A DNA stretch of 5,653 nt from an uncultured Clostridia bacterium (GTDB taxonomy: Bacteria > Bacillota > Clostridia > Christensenellales > Borkfalkiaceae). Of the stretch, positions 1-5,161 are shown in pieces. The position numbers and the translations under genes are program-made. Numbering within the stretch: position 1 is the stretch's first letter; every line of letters starts with the position of its first letter. Below the pieces are notes generated by a model. It had not been told where the DNA came from. It did not search any database and saw only the letters and a program-made list of their open reading frames with translations. The stretch lies in the NCBI GenBank assembly GCA_934230055.1, contig CAKQEE010000082.1, positions 1 through 5,653 of the forward strand, read 5' to 3'.

Positions 1-1571
1 GCAATAACACCGCGGAATTATTCGATATTTGCAAAAAGTTTTGCGGAAACGTTTACAGAATAGCCGATTGCGAAAACTTCGATTACGAAAAAATTAAAAA
101 TTTTTATAAGGTAGGAGTTGTTCTCGGAGCGTCCACGCCCGACGAGCAATTTCAGGAGGTTATCTCATTTATGGAGAAGGTCACAGAAGAAATCGTTACT
201 ACGGAAACCGTTGCAAGCGAAGCGGCTGAAAAGCCCGTTGAAGAAGCGGTAGTCACCGAACAAGCTGCGGAAGAAACCGTTGCAAGCGAAGCGGTAGAAA
301 CCGCAAACGCGGAAGCCGAAGCGTATGAAACAGAAAATGCGCCCGCTAAGTCCGAAATGGAAGCGGCTTTCGATAATATTAAACCTAACAGAGATTTTAA
401 AATCGGTCAGGTTATCACGGCAAAGATCTCTTCTGCAAAAGACGACGGACTTACTCTCTTTATGAAGAACGCGAAGAAAGACTTCGAGCTTCCCAAAGAA
501 GAGATGATCGGCGAATATAACAAAGAAGATTACAAAGACAAAGTCGGTGAAGAAATTCGCGTTATGGTCGTTGCTAAAAACCCCATCAAGTTCTCCGAAA
601 AAGCTATGGAGAAGGTTTTGAAGGAAGAAGCCGAAATCGAAGAGATTAAAAACGGCAAAATCTTTGAAGCGCAGATTACCGCAACCAACAAGGGCGGTCT
701 TACCGGTCAATACGGCAGCTATCAGGTGTTCGTTCCTTCTTCGCAGATTAAAATCGGTTTTGTTAAAGACTTGGATAAATACGTCGGTAAAACTTTAAGA
801 CTTAAAGCGGAGAAAGTTGAATCCCGCGGTGCGCGTAAGCAGATAGTCGGCTCGCAGAGAGTTATACTTCTTGCGGAGAAAGAAGAGCGCGACGCGATTC
901 GCGCGGCAAAAGAACAAGAGTTCTTCGATAACATTCAGGACGGCGACATCGTCCTCGGAACTCCCGTAAGATTTGCTTCTTTCGGTGCGTTTGTAGAAGT
1001 CAACGGCTTCGATTGTCTTGCTCATATCTCCGACCTTTCTTGGACGGGTTGCGAACAATGCTCCGACGTTTTGGAAATAGGCAAAACCTACGAATTCAAA
1101 ATTCTTAAAATCGACAGAGAAAACAAGAGGGTTTCCGTCGGTTATAAACAGCTTCAACCCAAACCTTGGGATACCGTGCTTGAAAGGTACCATGTCGGCG
1201 ACGTAGTTAAGGGCAAGGTAGTAAGAATCGTTAGCTTCGGCGCGTTCGTTCAGGTTGAAAAGGGTATCGACGGACTTGTTCACGTTTCCCAGATTTCCAA
1301 CGAATGGCTCGAAAACCCCGTAACGGCTCTTCAAGTCGGTCAGGAAGTAGAAGCGAAGATTCTCGGAATAGACGTTGAAAAAGAAAAGATGAACCTTTCT
1401 ATCAAAGCACTTTTACCCGAAGTTCAGAAGCCCGAAAAGGATAACGAAGAAGGCAAAGGTAAGAAACGCGGCGCAAGAAAAACCGAAGAAGACGGTGAAA
1501 CCGAGCTTCGCGAATGGAAAGATTCCGATAATTCCGGTGCTTCCATTGCGGAACTTCTCGGCAACAACTAA
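1..1571 (+). CDS. ispH-rpsA: IspH-ribosomal protein S1 fusion (C-terminal part; 5' end off the window)
   Basis: The reading frame is open from the left edge (first full codon at base 3) to TAA at 1569-1571, giving 522 visible residues. The first 56 are the C-terminus of IspH (4-hydroxy-3-methylbut-2-enyl diphosphate reductase, the iron-sulfur enzyme ending the MEP isoprenoid pathway): a NNTAEL substrate-binding segment, then GASTP, whose Ser matches the family's conserved substrate-binding Ser, then the EVISFM end. Without a stop, this leads into a Glu/Ala/Val-rich linker and four S1 RNA-binding domains. Counting from the Met at 171, these lie at about 74-140, 158-232, 255-327 and 341-413. 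Domains 3 and 4 have the canonical SFGAFV...HIS/HVS core; 1 and 2 are more diverged. A charged Lys/Glu tail follows. Such fusions are known in Clostridia. S1-like domains bind mRNA and ribosomes; the benefit of joining them to IspH is not known to me. A separate S1 starting at 171 is possible because of an internal Shine-Dalgarno, but the frame is unbroken. Confidence 0.93.
   Translation, partial: NNTAELFDICKKFCGNVYRIADCENFDYEKIKNFYKVGVVLGASTPDEQFQEVISFMEKVTEEIVTTETVASEAAEKPVEEAVVTEQAAEETVASEAVETANAEAEAYETENAPAKSEMEAAFDNIKPNRDFKIGQVITAKISSAKDDGLTLFMKNAKKDFELPKEEMIGEYNKEDYKDKVGEEIRVMVVAKNPIKFSEKAMEKVLKEEAEIEEIKNGKIFEAQITATNKGGLTGQYGSYQVFVPSSQIKIGFVKDLDKYVGKTLRLKAEKVESRGARKQIVGSQRVILLAEKEERDAIRAAKEQEFFDNIQDGDIVLGTPVRFASFGAFVEVNGFDCLAHISDLSWTGCEQCSDVLEIGKTYEFKILKIDRENKRVSVGYKQLQPKPWDTVLERYHVGDVVKGKVVRIVSFGAFVQVEKGIDGLVHVSQISNEWLENPVTALQVGQEVEAKILGIDVEKEKMNLSIKALLPEVQKPEKDNEEGKGKKRGARKTEEDGETELREWKDSDNSGASIAELLGNN
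154..173 (+). promoter_or_regulatory. Possible internal ribosome binding site and start within the IspH-S1 fusion
   Basis: AGGAGGT at 154-160 is a near-perfect Shine-Dalgarno. It lies 11 bases (counted from the end of AGGAGG) upstream of an in-frame ATG at 171. That ATG is exactly where IspH homology ends and the linker begins. It could let ribosomes make a free 466-residue S1-type protein besides the fusion. Against this, the bases also encode the conserved Gln-Glu-Val-Ile of IspH, so the motif may be a by-product of protein sequence, and the spacing is slightly long. Confidence 0.4.
204..294 (+). repeat. Direct repeat pair in the Glu/Ala-rich linker
   Basis: A 22-base segment at 204-225 recurs exactly at 273-294, 69 bases (23 codons) apart and in frame. 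Both copies encode ETVASEA. The surrounding residues (VTEE, VVTEQAAEE) look like decayed copies of the same unit, so the linker between IspH and the first S1 domain probably grew by tandem duplication. It is acidic, low in complexity and likely disordered, as expected for a flexible tether. Confidence 0.75.
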
Positions 1572-1585
1572 TCAGAATTAAAAAT

Positions 1586-1634
1586 AAACCACCTGCATTG
1601 AAGAAAAATTTTTCTTTGGCGCGGGTGGTTTTTT
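1586..1634 (+). terminator. Rho-independent terminator after ispH-rpsA
   Basis: The arm at 1586-1596 (AAACCACCTGC) pairs with 1621-1631 (GCGGGTGGTTT) over 11 bp with one G-U, and the 3' arm runs into a T tract ending at 1634. The long loop holds a 16-base A/T-rich palindrome (1601-1616) that could form a small inner hairpin. The structure starts 15 bases after the stop codon and should separate the fusion gene from the membrane protein downstream. Confidence 0.9.
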
Positions 1635-1644
1635 AGTGGAAATT

Positions 1645-1680
1645 TATAATCTTATCCGCAAATCGAATTTTATATATTAT
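1645..1680 (+). promoter_or_regulatory. Candidate promoter region for the membrane protein gene
   Basis: The A/T-rich stretch between the terminator and the ATG at 1717 contains a perfect TATAAT at 1645-1650 with no good -35 upstream. It also has TATTAT at 1675-1680, with a weak TTATCC (1652-1657) 17 bases upstream. Either could serve as a -10 box. This is a motif guess in A/T-rich sequence; the main support is that the gene needs its own promoter after a strong terminator. Confidence 0.25.
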
Positions 1681-1716
1681 ATTGACTTTGCCGGATTTAT
1701 TCGGAGGAATCTTTTA

Positions 1717-2157
1717 ATGGGATGGTTTAATTACGTAGGTCTTTGCGTCGTGATTTTAATATTGATACCGAATATCGTTTTTGCGATAAAAGTTAAAGAC
1801 GGGTTTAGTAACAGCGGGGTAAGTAAAAGGCTTGTAATAGCGGAACAGATCGGAAGATTCGGCTCTTTCTTTTTTATGATTTTTAATATTCCTTATACGT
1901 ATTTTAATTTCTTTTTTAACGGTGCGCTTGCGGTTTACTTTGTCGTTTTAACCGTTTTGTGCGCCCTGTATATTGCTTTTTGGATAATTTGTCGCAATAA
2001 ATTTTTCAAATTTCGCGCATATGCGCTATCTATAATCCCTTCAATAATGTTTATTTTTGGCGGAATAATGCCTTTAAATATTCCTCTTTTGGCTTTTTCA
2101 TTAATTTTTGCGCCTTCTCATATAGCGATTTCCGTTAAAAATGTAAAAAATCAATAA
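1717..2157 (+). CDS. Small multi-pass membrane protein, function unknown
   Basis: I do not recognise a characterised family. The frame is open from a GTG at 1636, but that codon sits directly against the terminator and has no ribosome site. The ATG at 1717 has GGAGG at 1703-1707, nine bases upstream, and starts the protein at MGWFNYVGL just before its first membrane helix, so I chose it (146 residues). The product is very hydrophobic, with about five predicted membrane segments near residues 5-24, 47-63, 68-90, 100-118 and 119-136. They are separated by short loops with basic residues (KRLVIAEQIGR, CRNKFFKFR). Aromatic residues are frequent in FFFMIFNIPYTYFNFFF. No cysteine motif, catalytic signature or signal peptide is visible. 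It lies alone between two terminators, so it is probably a single-gene unit, and neither neighbour suggests a role. Low-G+C codon use matches the flanking genes. Confidence 0.75.
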   Translation: MGWFNYVGLCVVILILIPNIVFAIKVKDGFSNSGVSKRLVIAEQIGRFGSFFFMIFNIPYTYFNFFFNGALAVYFVVLTVLCALYIAFWIICRNKFFKFRAYALSIIPSIMFIFGGIMPLNIPLLAFSLIFAPSHIAISVKNVKNQ

Positions 2158-2182
2158 AATCGGCATTAAATCAAAAACTTCT

Positions 2183-2212
2183 AAACGTCTCTTTTTGCGG
2201 GGGCGTTTTTTT
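2183..2212 (+). terminator. Rho-independent terminator after the membrane protein gene
   Basis: AAACGTCTC (2183-2191) pairs with GGGGCGTTT (2200-2208), 9 bp with two G-U pairs, around an 8-base loop, followed by a T tract ending at 2212. It lies 25 bases after the stop codon and 37 bases before the spoIIIAA start, so the spoIIIA operon must be transcribed from a promoter in that short gap or by read-through. Confidence 0.85.
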
Positions 2213-2249
2213 GTTCTAATTTTATCGTAAGCAAAATAAAATATAATAA

Positions 2250-3113
2250 ATGAATTTAGATTTTTTGCCTGAAAGATTTTCCCGCGCGCTGAAAAACTTA
2301 GATCTTTCCAACGTTTACGAAATAAGAATGAGGAAGGGGTTCCCGATAATTTTAAAGTGTATAAACGGAAACAGATATTTATGGGAGTGCGGACAAACTT
2401 TATTTAAGGAAAATGCTTTTATATGTTCGGAATCGGATATAGATTTTGTTATAGATTCGGTTACGGAACGTTCTTTGTATGCTTTTAACGAAGAGATTAA
2501 AAACGGATACCTTACGGCGAAAAACGGAATAAGAATAGGTCTTTGCGGCGACTGCGTTTTCGATGAAGAAAAAGCGGTTACGATGAAAAATTTTTCTTCT
2601 CTGAATATCAGGATTCCGAACGACTTAAAAGGGTGTGCCGATATTATTTATAACAGAATTTTTTCGGACGGAATAAAAAATACGCTGATAATCGCGCCGC
2701 CTTCCATGGGGAAAACCACCGTATTGAAAGACTTGGCAAGAAGAATAAATTCAGAGCGCGATTTGTCGATTTTTATTATAGACGAACGAGGCGAATTCGG
2801 TGAAGTTTGCGGGGAAAATATTGATAAAACCGCTTTTGCGGATAAGCTTTTTTCTTTTAATTACGGCTTGCGCTCGTTGTCGCCGGACCTTATAATCACG
2901 GACGAGCTTTGCGGCGAAAAAGACTTCGAGTGTGTAAAGTCCGCCGTGAATTGCGGGGTAAAGATTATTGCAAGTATCCACGCTGCGGATATAAAAGACC
3001 TTAATAAAAAGAGTTTTTTTGAAAAAGGAATTTTTGAAAGATACGCCTTGATAAAGGGCAGAGACGAGAATTCCGAAGATTTATTTTATGATGAGGGATT
3101 GCGTTTGATATGA
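2250..3113 (+). CDS. spoIIIAA: SpoIIIAA, stage III sporulation AAA-type ATPase
   Basis: SpoIIIAA is the cytoplasmic ATPase of the SpoIIIA-SpoIIQ channel linking mother cell and engulfed forespore. It resembles secretion ATPases and is needed for late forespore gene expression. The 287 residues show the family's order: an N-terminal EIRMRKGFPI segment (24-33), SLYAFNEEIKNGYLTAKNGIRIG (75-97), Walker A APPSMGKTT (149-157), Walker B IFIIDERGEFG (174-184), the LRSLSPDLIITDEL block (207-220) and ASIHA (241-245), matching the family's (A/S)xxHG-type motif. The first Walker A position is Ala rather than the usual Gly. The length is slightly below the roughly 300 of Bacillus. The start is fixed because the preceding codon in frame is TAA (2247-2249); there is no Shine-Dalgarno, only an A/T-rich leader. 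The stop overlaps the spoIIIAB start as ATGA. In Bacillus the operon is under mother-cell sigma E; I see no clear sigma E box here. Confidence 0.95.
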   Translation: MNLDFLPERFSRALKNLDLSNVYEIRMRKGFPIILKCINGNRYLWECGQTLFKENAFICSESDIDFVIDSVTERSLYAFNEEIKNGYLTAKNGIRIGLCGDCVFDEEKAVTMKNFSSLNIRIPNDLKGCADIIYNRIFSDGIKNTLIIAPPSMGKTTVLKDLARRINSERDLSIFIIDERGEFGEVCGENIDKTAFADKLFSFNYGLRSLSPDLIITDELCGEKDFECVKSAVNCGVKIIASIHAADIKDLNKKSFFEKGIFERYALIKGRDENSEDLFYDEGLRLI

Positions 3114-3574
3114 AGGTAGCCGTGGGAATTTTACTGCTTGTTTTAAGTACCGTTTCGGGGTATATTTTTTCGCTTAAATATTCGGAACGAAAAAAATCTT
3201 TTGAAAAAGTTCTTGCGTTCAACTCGGCGGTGAAAAACGAAGTTGTTTTTTCAAAAAAGTCGCTCGTTTCCATCGTGAAAAATACCGAAGCCGACTGTTC
3301 TTTAATAGAATATATTCGTTCTTTTTTTCTCGATAAAAACGTTAAAGAAGATAAGCTCAAAATTTTAACGAAAGGCGAAAAAGATTTTTTTACCGAATAC
3401 GTGAAAGGGTTAGGGCAAGGCGATAAAAAATCTCAAACGGAGTTTTTGAAGAATTCGGAAACGAGACTTAAAAGCTTTCTTTCGGATGCGGAAGAAGCAG
3501 ACAAAAAGTATCGGCCGCTTTGCGTTAAACTCGGTTTTTTGTTCGGTCTTATCGTGTTGATTATACTTTTATAG
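3110..3574 (+). CDS. spoIIIAB: SpoIIIAB, stage III sporulation membrane protein
   Basis: A component of the SpoIIIA channel in the mother-cell membrane, thought to work with the SpoIIIAA ATPase much as GspF-like platform proteins work with secretion ATPases. The 154 residues have the family layout: an N-terminal membrane helix (4-22), a helical charged middle, the conserved LGxGDxxxQ stretch (LGQGDKKSQ, 101-109), a long Glu/Lys helix, KYRPLCVKLGFLFG (133-146), and a C-terminal membrane helix ending at the stop. Bacillus SpoIIIAB is about 170 residues, so this copy is slightly short but looks complete. ATG at 3110 overlaps the spoIIIAA stop. GAGGG at 3093-3097 lies 12 bases upstream, rather far, so re-initiation after spoIIIAA probably contributes. 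Confidence 0.93.
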   Translation: MKVAVGILLLVLSTVSGYIFSLKYSERKKSFEKVLAFNSAVKNEVVFSKKSLVSIVKNTEADCSLIEYIRSFFLDKNVKEDKLKILTKGEKDFFTEYVKGLGQGDKKSQTEFLKNSETRLKSFLSDAEEADKKYRPLCVKLGFLFGLIVLIILL

Positions 3575-3581
3575 GTGGCGT

Positions 3582-3779
3582 ATGAGCGTAGATATAATTT
3601 TTAAGATTGCCGCGATAGGCATTTTGATAACGGTAATAACGCAGGTGCTTAAAAAGAGCGACCGCGACGATATTGCAACGCTCGTTTCGCTTGCGGGACT
3701 GATAATAGTTCTCACACTTGTAATAAATATGATAAGCGAGCTTTTTGAAGCGATAAAAGCTATTTTTAATTTGTACTGA
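3582..3779 (+). CDS. spoIIIAC: SpoIIIAC, small stage III sporulation membrane protein
   Basis: This 65-residue protein has two membrane helices (about 5-24 and 32-53) joined by a short charged loop (KKSDRDD). It ends in an amphipathic ELFEAIKAIF segment that matches the end of known SpoIIIAC proteins (about 68 residues in Bacillus). The opening SVDIIFKIAAIGI is also typical. GGTGG at 3574-3578 overlaps the last base of the spoIIIAB stop and sits three bases before ATG, closer than optimal. Its position between AB and AD is the invariant operon order. The precise role in the channel is not settled; it is needed for sporulation in Bacillus. Confidence 0.94.
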   Translation: MSVDIIFKIAAIGILITVITQVLKKSDRDDIATLVSLAGLIIVLTLVINMISELFEAIKAIFNLY

Positions 3780-3780
3780 A

Positions 3781-4158
3781 ATGGTTAAAATCGCTGTGCT
3801 TGCGCTTGCGCTCGGCGCAATTCTCGTATATCTTAAAAGCGTAAAATCGGAAATATTCTTTCTTGCGTTGATAGGCTCGGGAATAGTGCTTTTGTATGCG
3901 ACGGGCGAATACTTTATAACCACGGCAGAATTTTTTGCCGCGGTCATTCAAAAAACGGGCGTGAAAAACGAATATTTTGCGATAGTTTTTAAGTGCGTTG
4001 CGATAGGATACCTTACCGAATTCTCGGCGGGAACGCTTACGGACGCGGGGCTGAATAGCCTTGCGGACAAGCTTGTTTTCGCGGGGAAGATAATAATACT
4101 CTGCGTGTCTTTGCCGATTATTTACGCGGTGTTCAATCTTATAACGGGGCTGATGTAA
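3781..4158 (+). CDS. spoIIIAD: SpoIIIAD, stage III sporulation membrane protein
   Basis: An integral membrane part of the SpoIIIA channel. The 125 residues (Bacillus about 133) show hydrophobic helices near 2-19 and 27-44, then the family signature around KCVAIGYLTEFSAGTLTDAG (71-90), ending with a conserved LADKLVFAGKIIILCVSLPI stretch and a last membrane helix (about 98-122). ATG at 3781 is one base after the spoIIIAC stop, with no evident Shine-Dalgarno, so translation is probably coupled to spoIIIAC. Its last base is the first base of the spoIIIAE ATG (TAATG overlap). Codon use matches the other spoIIIA genes. Confidence 0.94.
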   Translation: MVKIAVLALALGAILVYLKSVKSEIFFLALIGSGIVLLYATGEYFITTAEFFAAVIQKTGVKNEYFAIVFKCVAIGYLTEFSAGTLTDAGLNSLADKLVFAGKIIILCVSLPIIYAVFNLITGLM

Positions 4159-4595
4159 TGAGAAAAAAGACAATCTTTATAATCGTTTTTGCCGCGCTTG
4201 TTTTGCTATGCGGCATATTTTGTATCGGAGAGCCGAAAAAAGTGAGCGCGGACGAACTTTCCGATAACATAGAAAACTCGCTCGAAAATCTCGATTTAAG
4301 CGATTTTGAAAATTTTTATAACGAAAACGTGCAGACGGACGGAGAGAGTTTTACCGAAACGTTAAGGAGACTTTTGGAAGGTAAATACGATTTTAGTTAC
4401 GATAATCTTTTAAAATACGTTTTTAACGTTGTATTCGATGATTTTTTTAAGATGTTGCCGACCTTTTTAAGCGTGATTGCGATATGTGTTTTATGTGCGA
4501 TAATATCGGGGTTGAAAAGCTCTGTTTTTAACGAAGAAATATCGGAAATAATTTCAAAAATTCAAGAAAATCCGCAGATGTATAAGGTAGTATAA
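4158..4595 (+). pseudogene. spoIIIAE: SpoIIIAE, truncated after about one third of its length
   Basis: Full SpoIIIAE is a polytopic membrane protein of about 400 residues in the SpoIIIA channel; only 145 codons are present. The visible part is a normal N-terminus: a signal peptide or anchor (residues 5-23, possible cleavage after VSA at 31), an acidic segment (DELSDNIENSLENLDLSDFENFY), the FTETLRRLLEGKYDFSYDNLLKYVF stretch that matches the family, and the first membrane helix of the core (about 98-118). SpoIIIAE-like sequence seems to end around EEISEIIS (133, base 4556). The next 12 residues (KIQENPQMYKVV) are unlike the expected next membrane helix, then TAATAA stops the frame. No continuation appears in any frame downstream, so this is not a simple frameshift. 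It is either a gene cut by rearrangement or an assembly break. ATG at 4158 overlaps the spoIIIAD stop. Confidence 0.85.
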
Positions 4596-4650
4596 TAAGG
4601 AAAACGGAGTAGCTCCGATAGTTTGGAACTACTCCGTAAAAACTTCCTTA
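4596..4650 (-). terminator. Large hairpin downstream of the DUF4180 gene, probable minus-strand terminator
   Basis: Positions 4604-4616 and 4625-4637 form a 13-bp stem with an 8-base loop. Pair 4613/4628 is C-A in plus-strand RNA but a G-U wobble in minus-strand RNA, and the minus reading continues into a U-rich run (TTTTCCTTATT) while the plus reading runs into A's. Both facts favour a terminator for the minus-strand DUF4180 gene, whose stop is at 4681. An outer 7-bp inverted repeat (TAAGGAA 4596-4602, TTCCTTA 4644-4650) extends the fold and would partly sequester the U tract. Confidence 0.6.
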
Positions 4651-4651
4651 T

Positions 4652-4671
4652 GTGGCTGTCGCTAAAGCCAC
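4652..4671. repeat. Small inverted repeat next to the junction hairpin
   Basis: GTGGCT (4652-4657) and AGCCAC (4666-4671) form a perfect 6-bp stem around an 8-base loop. It lies between the DUF4180 stop and the larger hairpin at 4596-4650. No T tract follows on either strand, so it is not a terminator by itself; it may be part of the same 3' structure. Confidence 0.5.
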
Positions 4672-4680
4672 CAGCCTGTT

Positions 4681-5049
4681 TTATGCTATGCTTATCAGCT
4701 TTTCCGCAGCCGCGTCCTTCGAGGTTACAAAAAACGCATCCCTGCCCTTGTTGCTCTCGTAAATAAAGTCCAGCAGCGGCTTGCTTGTGTATTTTGAAAA
4801 ATCGCCGAAAATTGCTACCCTCACGCCGTAGTTGACAAATTTTTGTAGGATTTCGCCCGCAAGTCCCGTACTCAGCACAAAAAAATCCTCTGTTATCAGC
4901 CTTTTATCAACAATAATTTTGTCGGTATGAAGCTCATATTTCGCCGACATAGCCATATCGAGCGCGGAGCGCACATCGGTCACAGCCTTTTCATCCCCCG
5001 TGACCAACGCAATCGCCCTGCCGTCCTTTACAATCTTTTCAATTATCAA
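4681..5049 (-). CDS. DUF4180 domain protein
   Basis: The protein matches the small bacterial DUF4180 family by the run LSTGLAGEILQKFVNYGVRVAIFGDFSKYTSKPLLDFIYESNKGRDAFFV (59-108). Upstream lie a DGRAIALV strand (9-16), DVRSALDMAMSAKYELHTDKIIVDK (25-49) and ITEDFF (52-57). Function is unknown; the alternating strand/helix pattern resembles a compact alpha/beta domain. No signal peptide or membrane helix is seen, so it is probably cytoplasmic. The frame is open from a TTG at 5109, but I prefer the TTG at 5047-5049. It has GGGAG (5058-5062) eight bases upstream, gives 122 residues like the family, and starts just before the conserved EKIVKDGR segment. The 20 extra residues of the longer form resemble no family sequence. 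G+C is clearly higher than in the spoIIIA genes. It follows purF on the same strand after 112 bases. Confidence 0.88.
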   Translation of the reverse strand: MIIEKIVKDGRAIALVTGDEKAVTDVRSALDMAMSAKYELHTDKIIVDKRLITEDFFVLSTGLAGEILQKFVNYGVRVAIFGDFSKYTSKPLLDFIYESNKGRDAFFVTSKDAAAEKLISIA

Positions 5050-5116
5050 CTCATCAGCTCCCAACGCAAAGCGTACGCAATTTCGCAACTGAGCGCACCG
5101 CTTCCCCAATCCTATT

Positions 5117-5125
5117 AATATATCA
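5117..5125 (-). promoter_or_regulatory. Candidate extended -10 promoter for the DUF4180 gene
   Basis: Read on the minus strand, 5125 to 5117 is TGATATATT: a TGn extension directly before a TATATT -10 box. No good -35 is visible, as is usual for extended -10 promoters. Transcription would begin near 5110, leaving a leader of about 60 bases before the TTG at 5049 and almost none before the TTG at 5109, which supports the shorter gene model. Confidence 0.4.
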
Positions 5126-5161
5126 GACTAAAGCTGTGCGAAAAAGTTCCGGCACAATTGG

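Noticed and set aside
165..1334. Long minus-strand open frames opposite the S1 region
   Set aside because: They are shadows of a biased coding sequence: Phe- or Arg-rich, without family resemblance or start signals.
171..1571. Independent S1 gene starting at ATG 171
   Set aside because: The same frame is open to the left edge and encodes clear IspH C-terminal sequence, so the main gene model is a fusion; the internal start is kept only as a possible second start.
1682..1687. TTGACT as a -35 box for the membrane protein gene
   Set aside because: No -10 lies 16-18 bases downstream; that position holds the ribosome binding site.
1636..1716. GTG start at 1636 for the membrane protein, adding 27 residues
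   Set aside because: The GTG is two bases past the terminator T tract and has no ribosome site, while ATG 1717 has GGAGG at good spacing.
3001..4173. Minus-strand open frames opposite spoIIIAB-AD
   Set aside because: They overlap well-supported spoIIIA genes entirely and have low-complexity products with no recognisable domain.
4596..4650. Short inverted repeats as ends of an insertion sequence or MITE
   Set aside because: The element is only 55 bases, has no target-site duplication that I can see, and its geometry fits a terminator hairpin.
5135..5157. TGTGC/GCACA inverted repeat after purF on the minus strand as a terminator
   Set aside because: The stem is only about 5-6 bp, the T run is in the loop rather than after the stem, and what follows is not U-rich.
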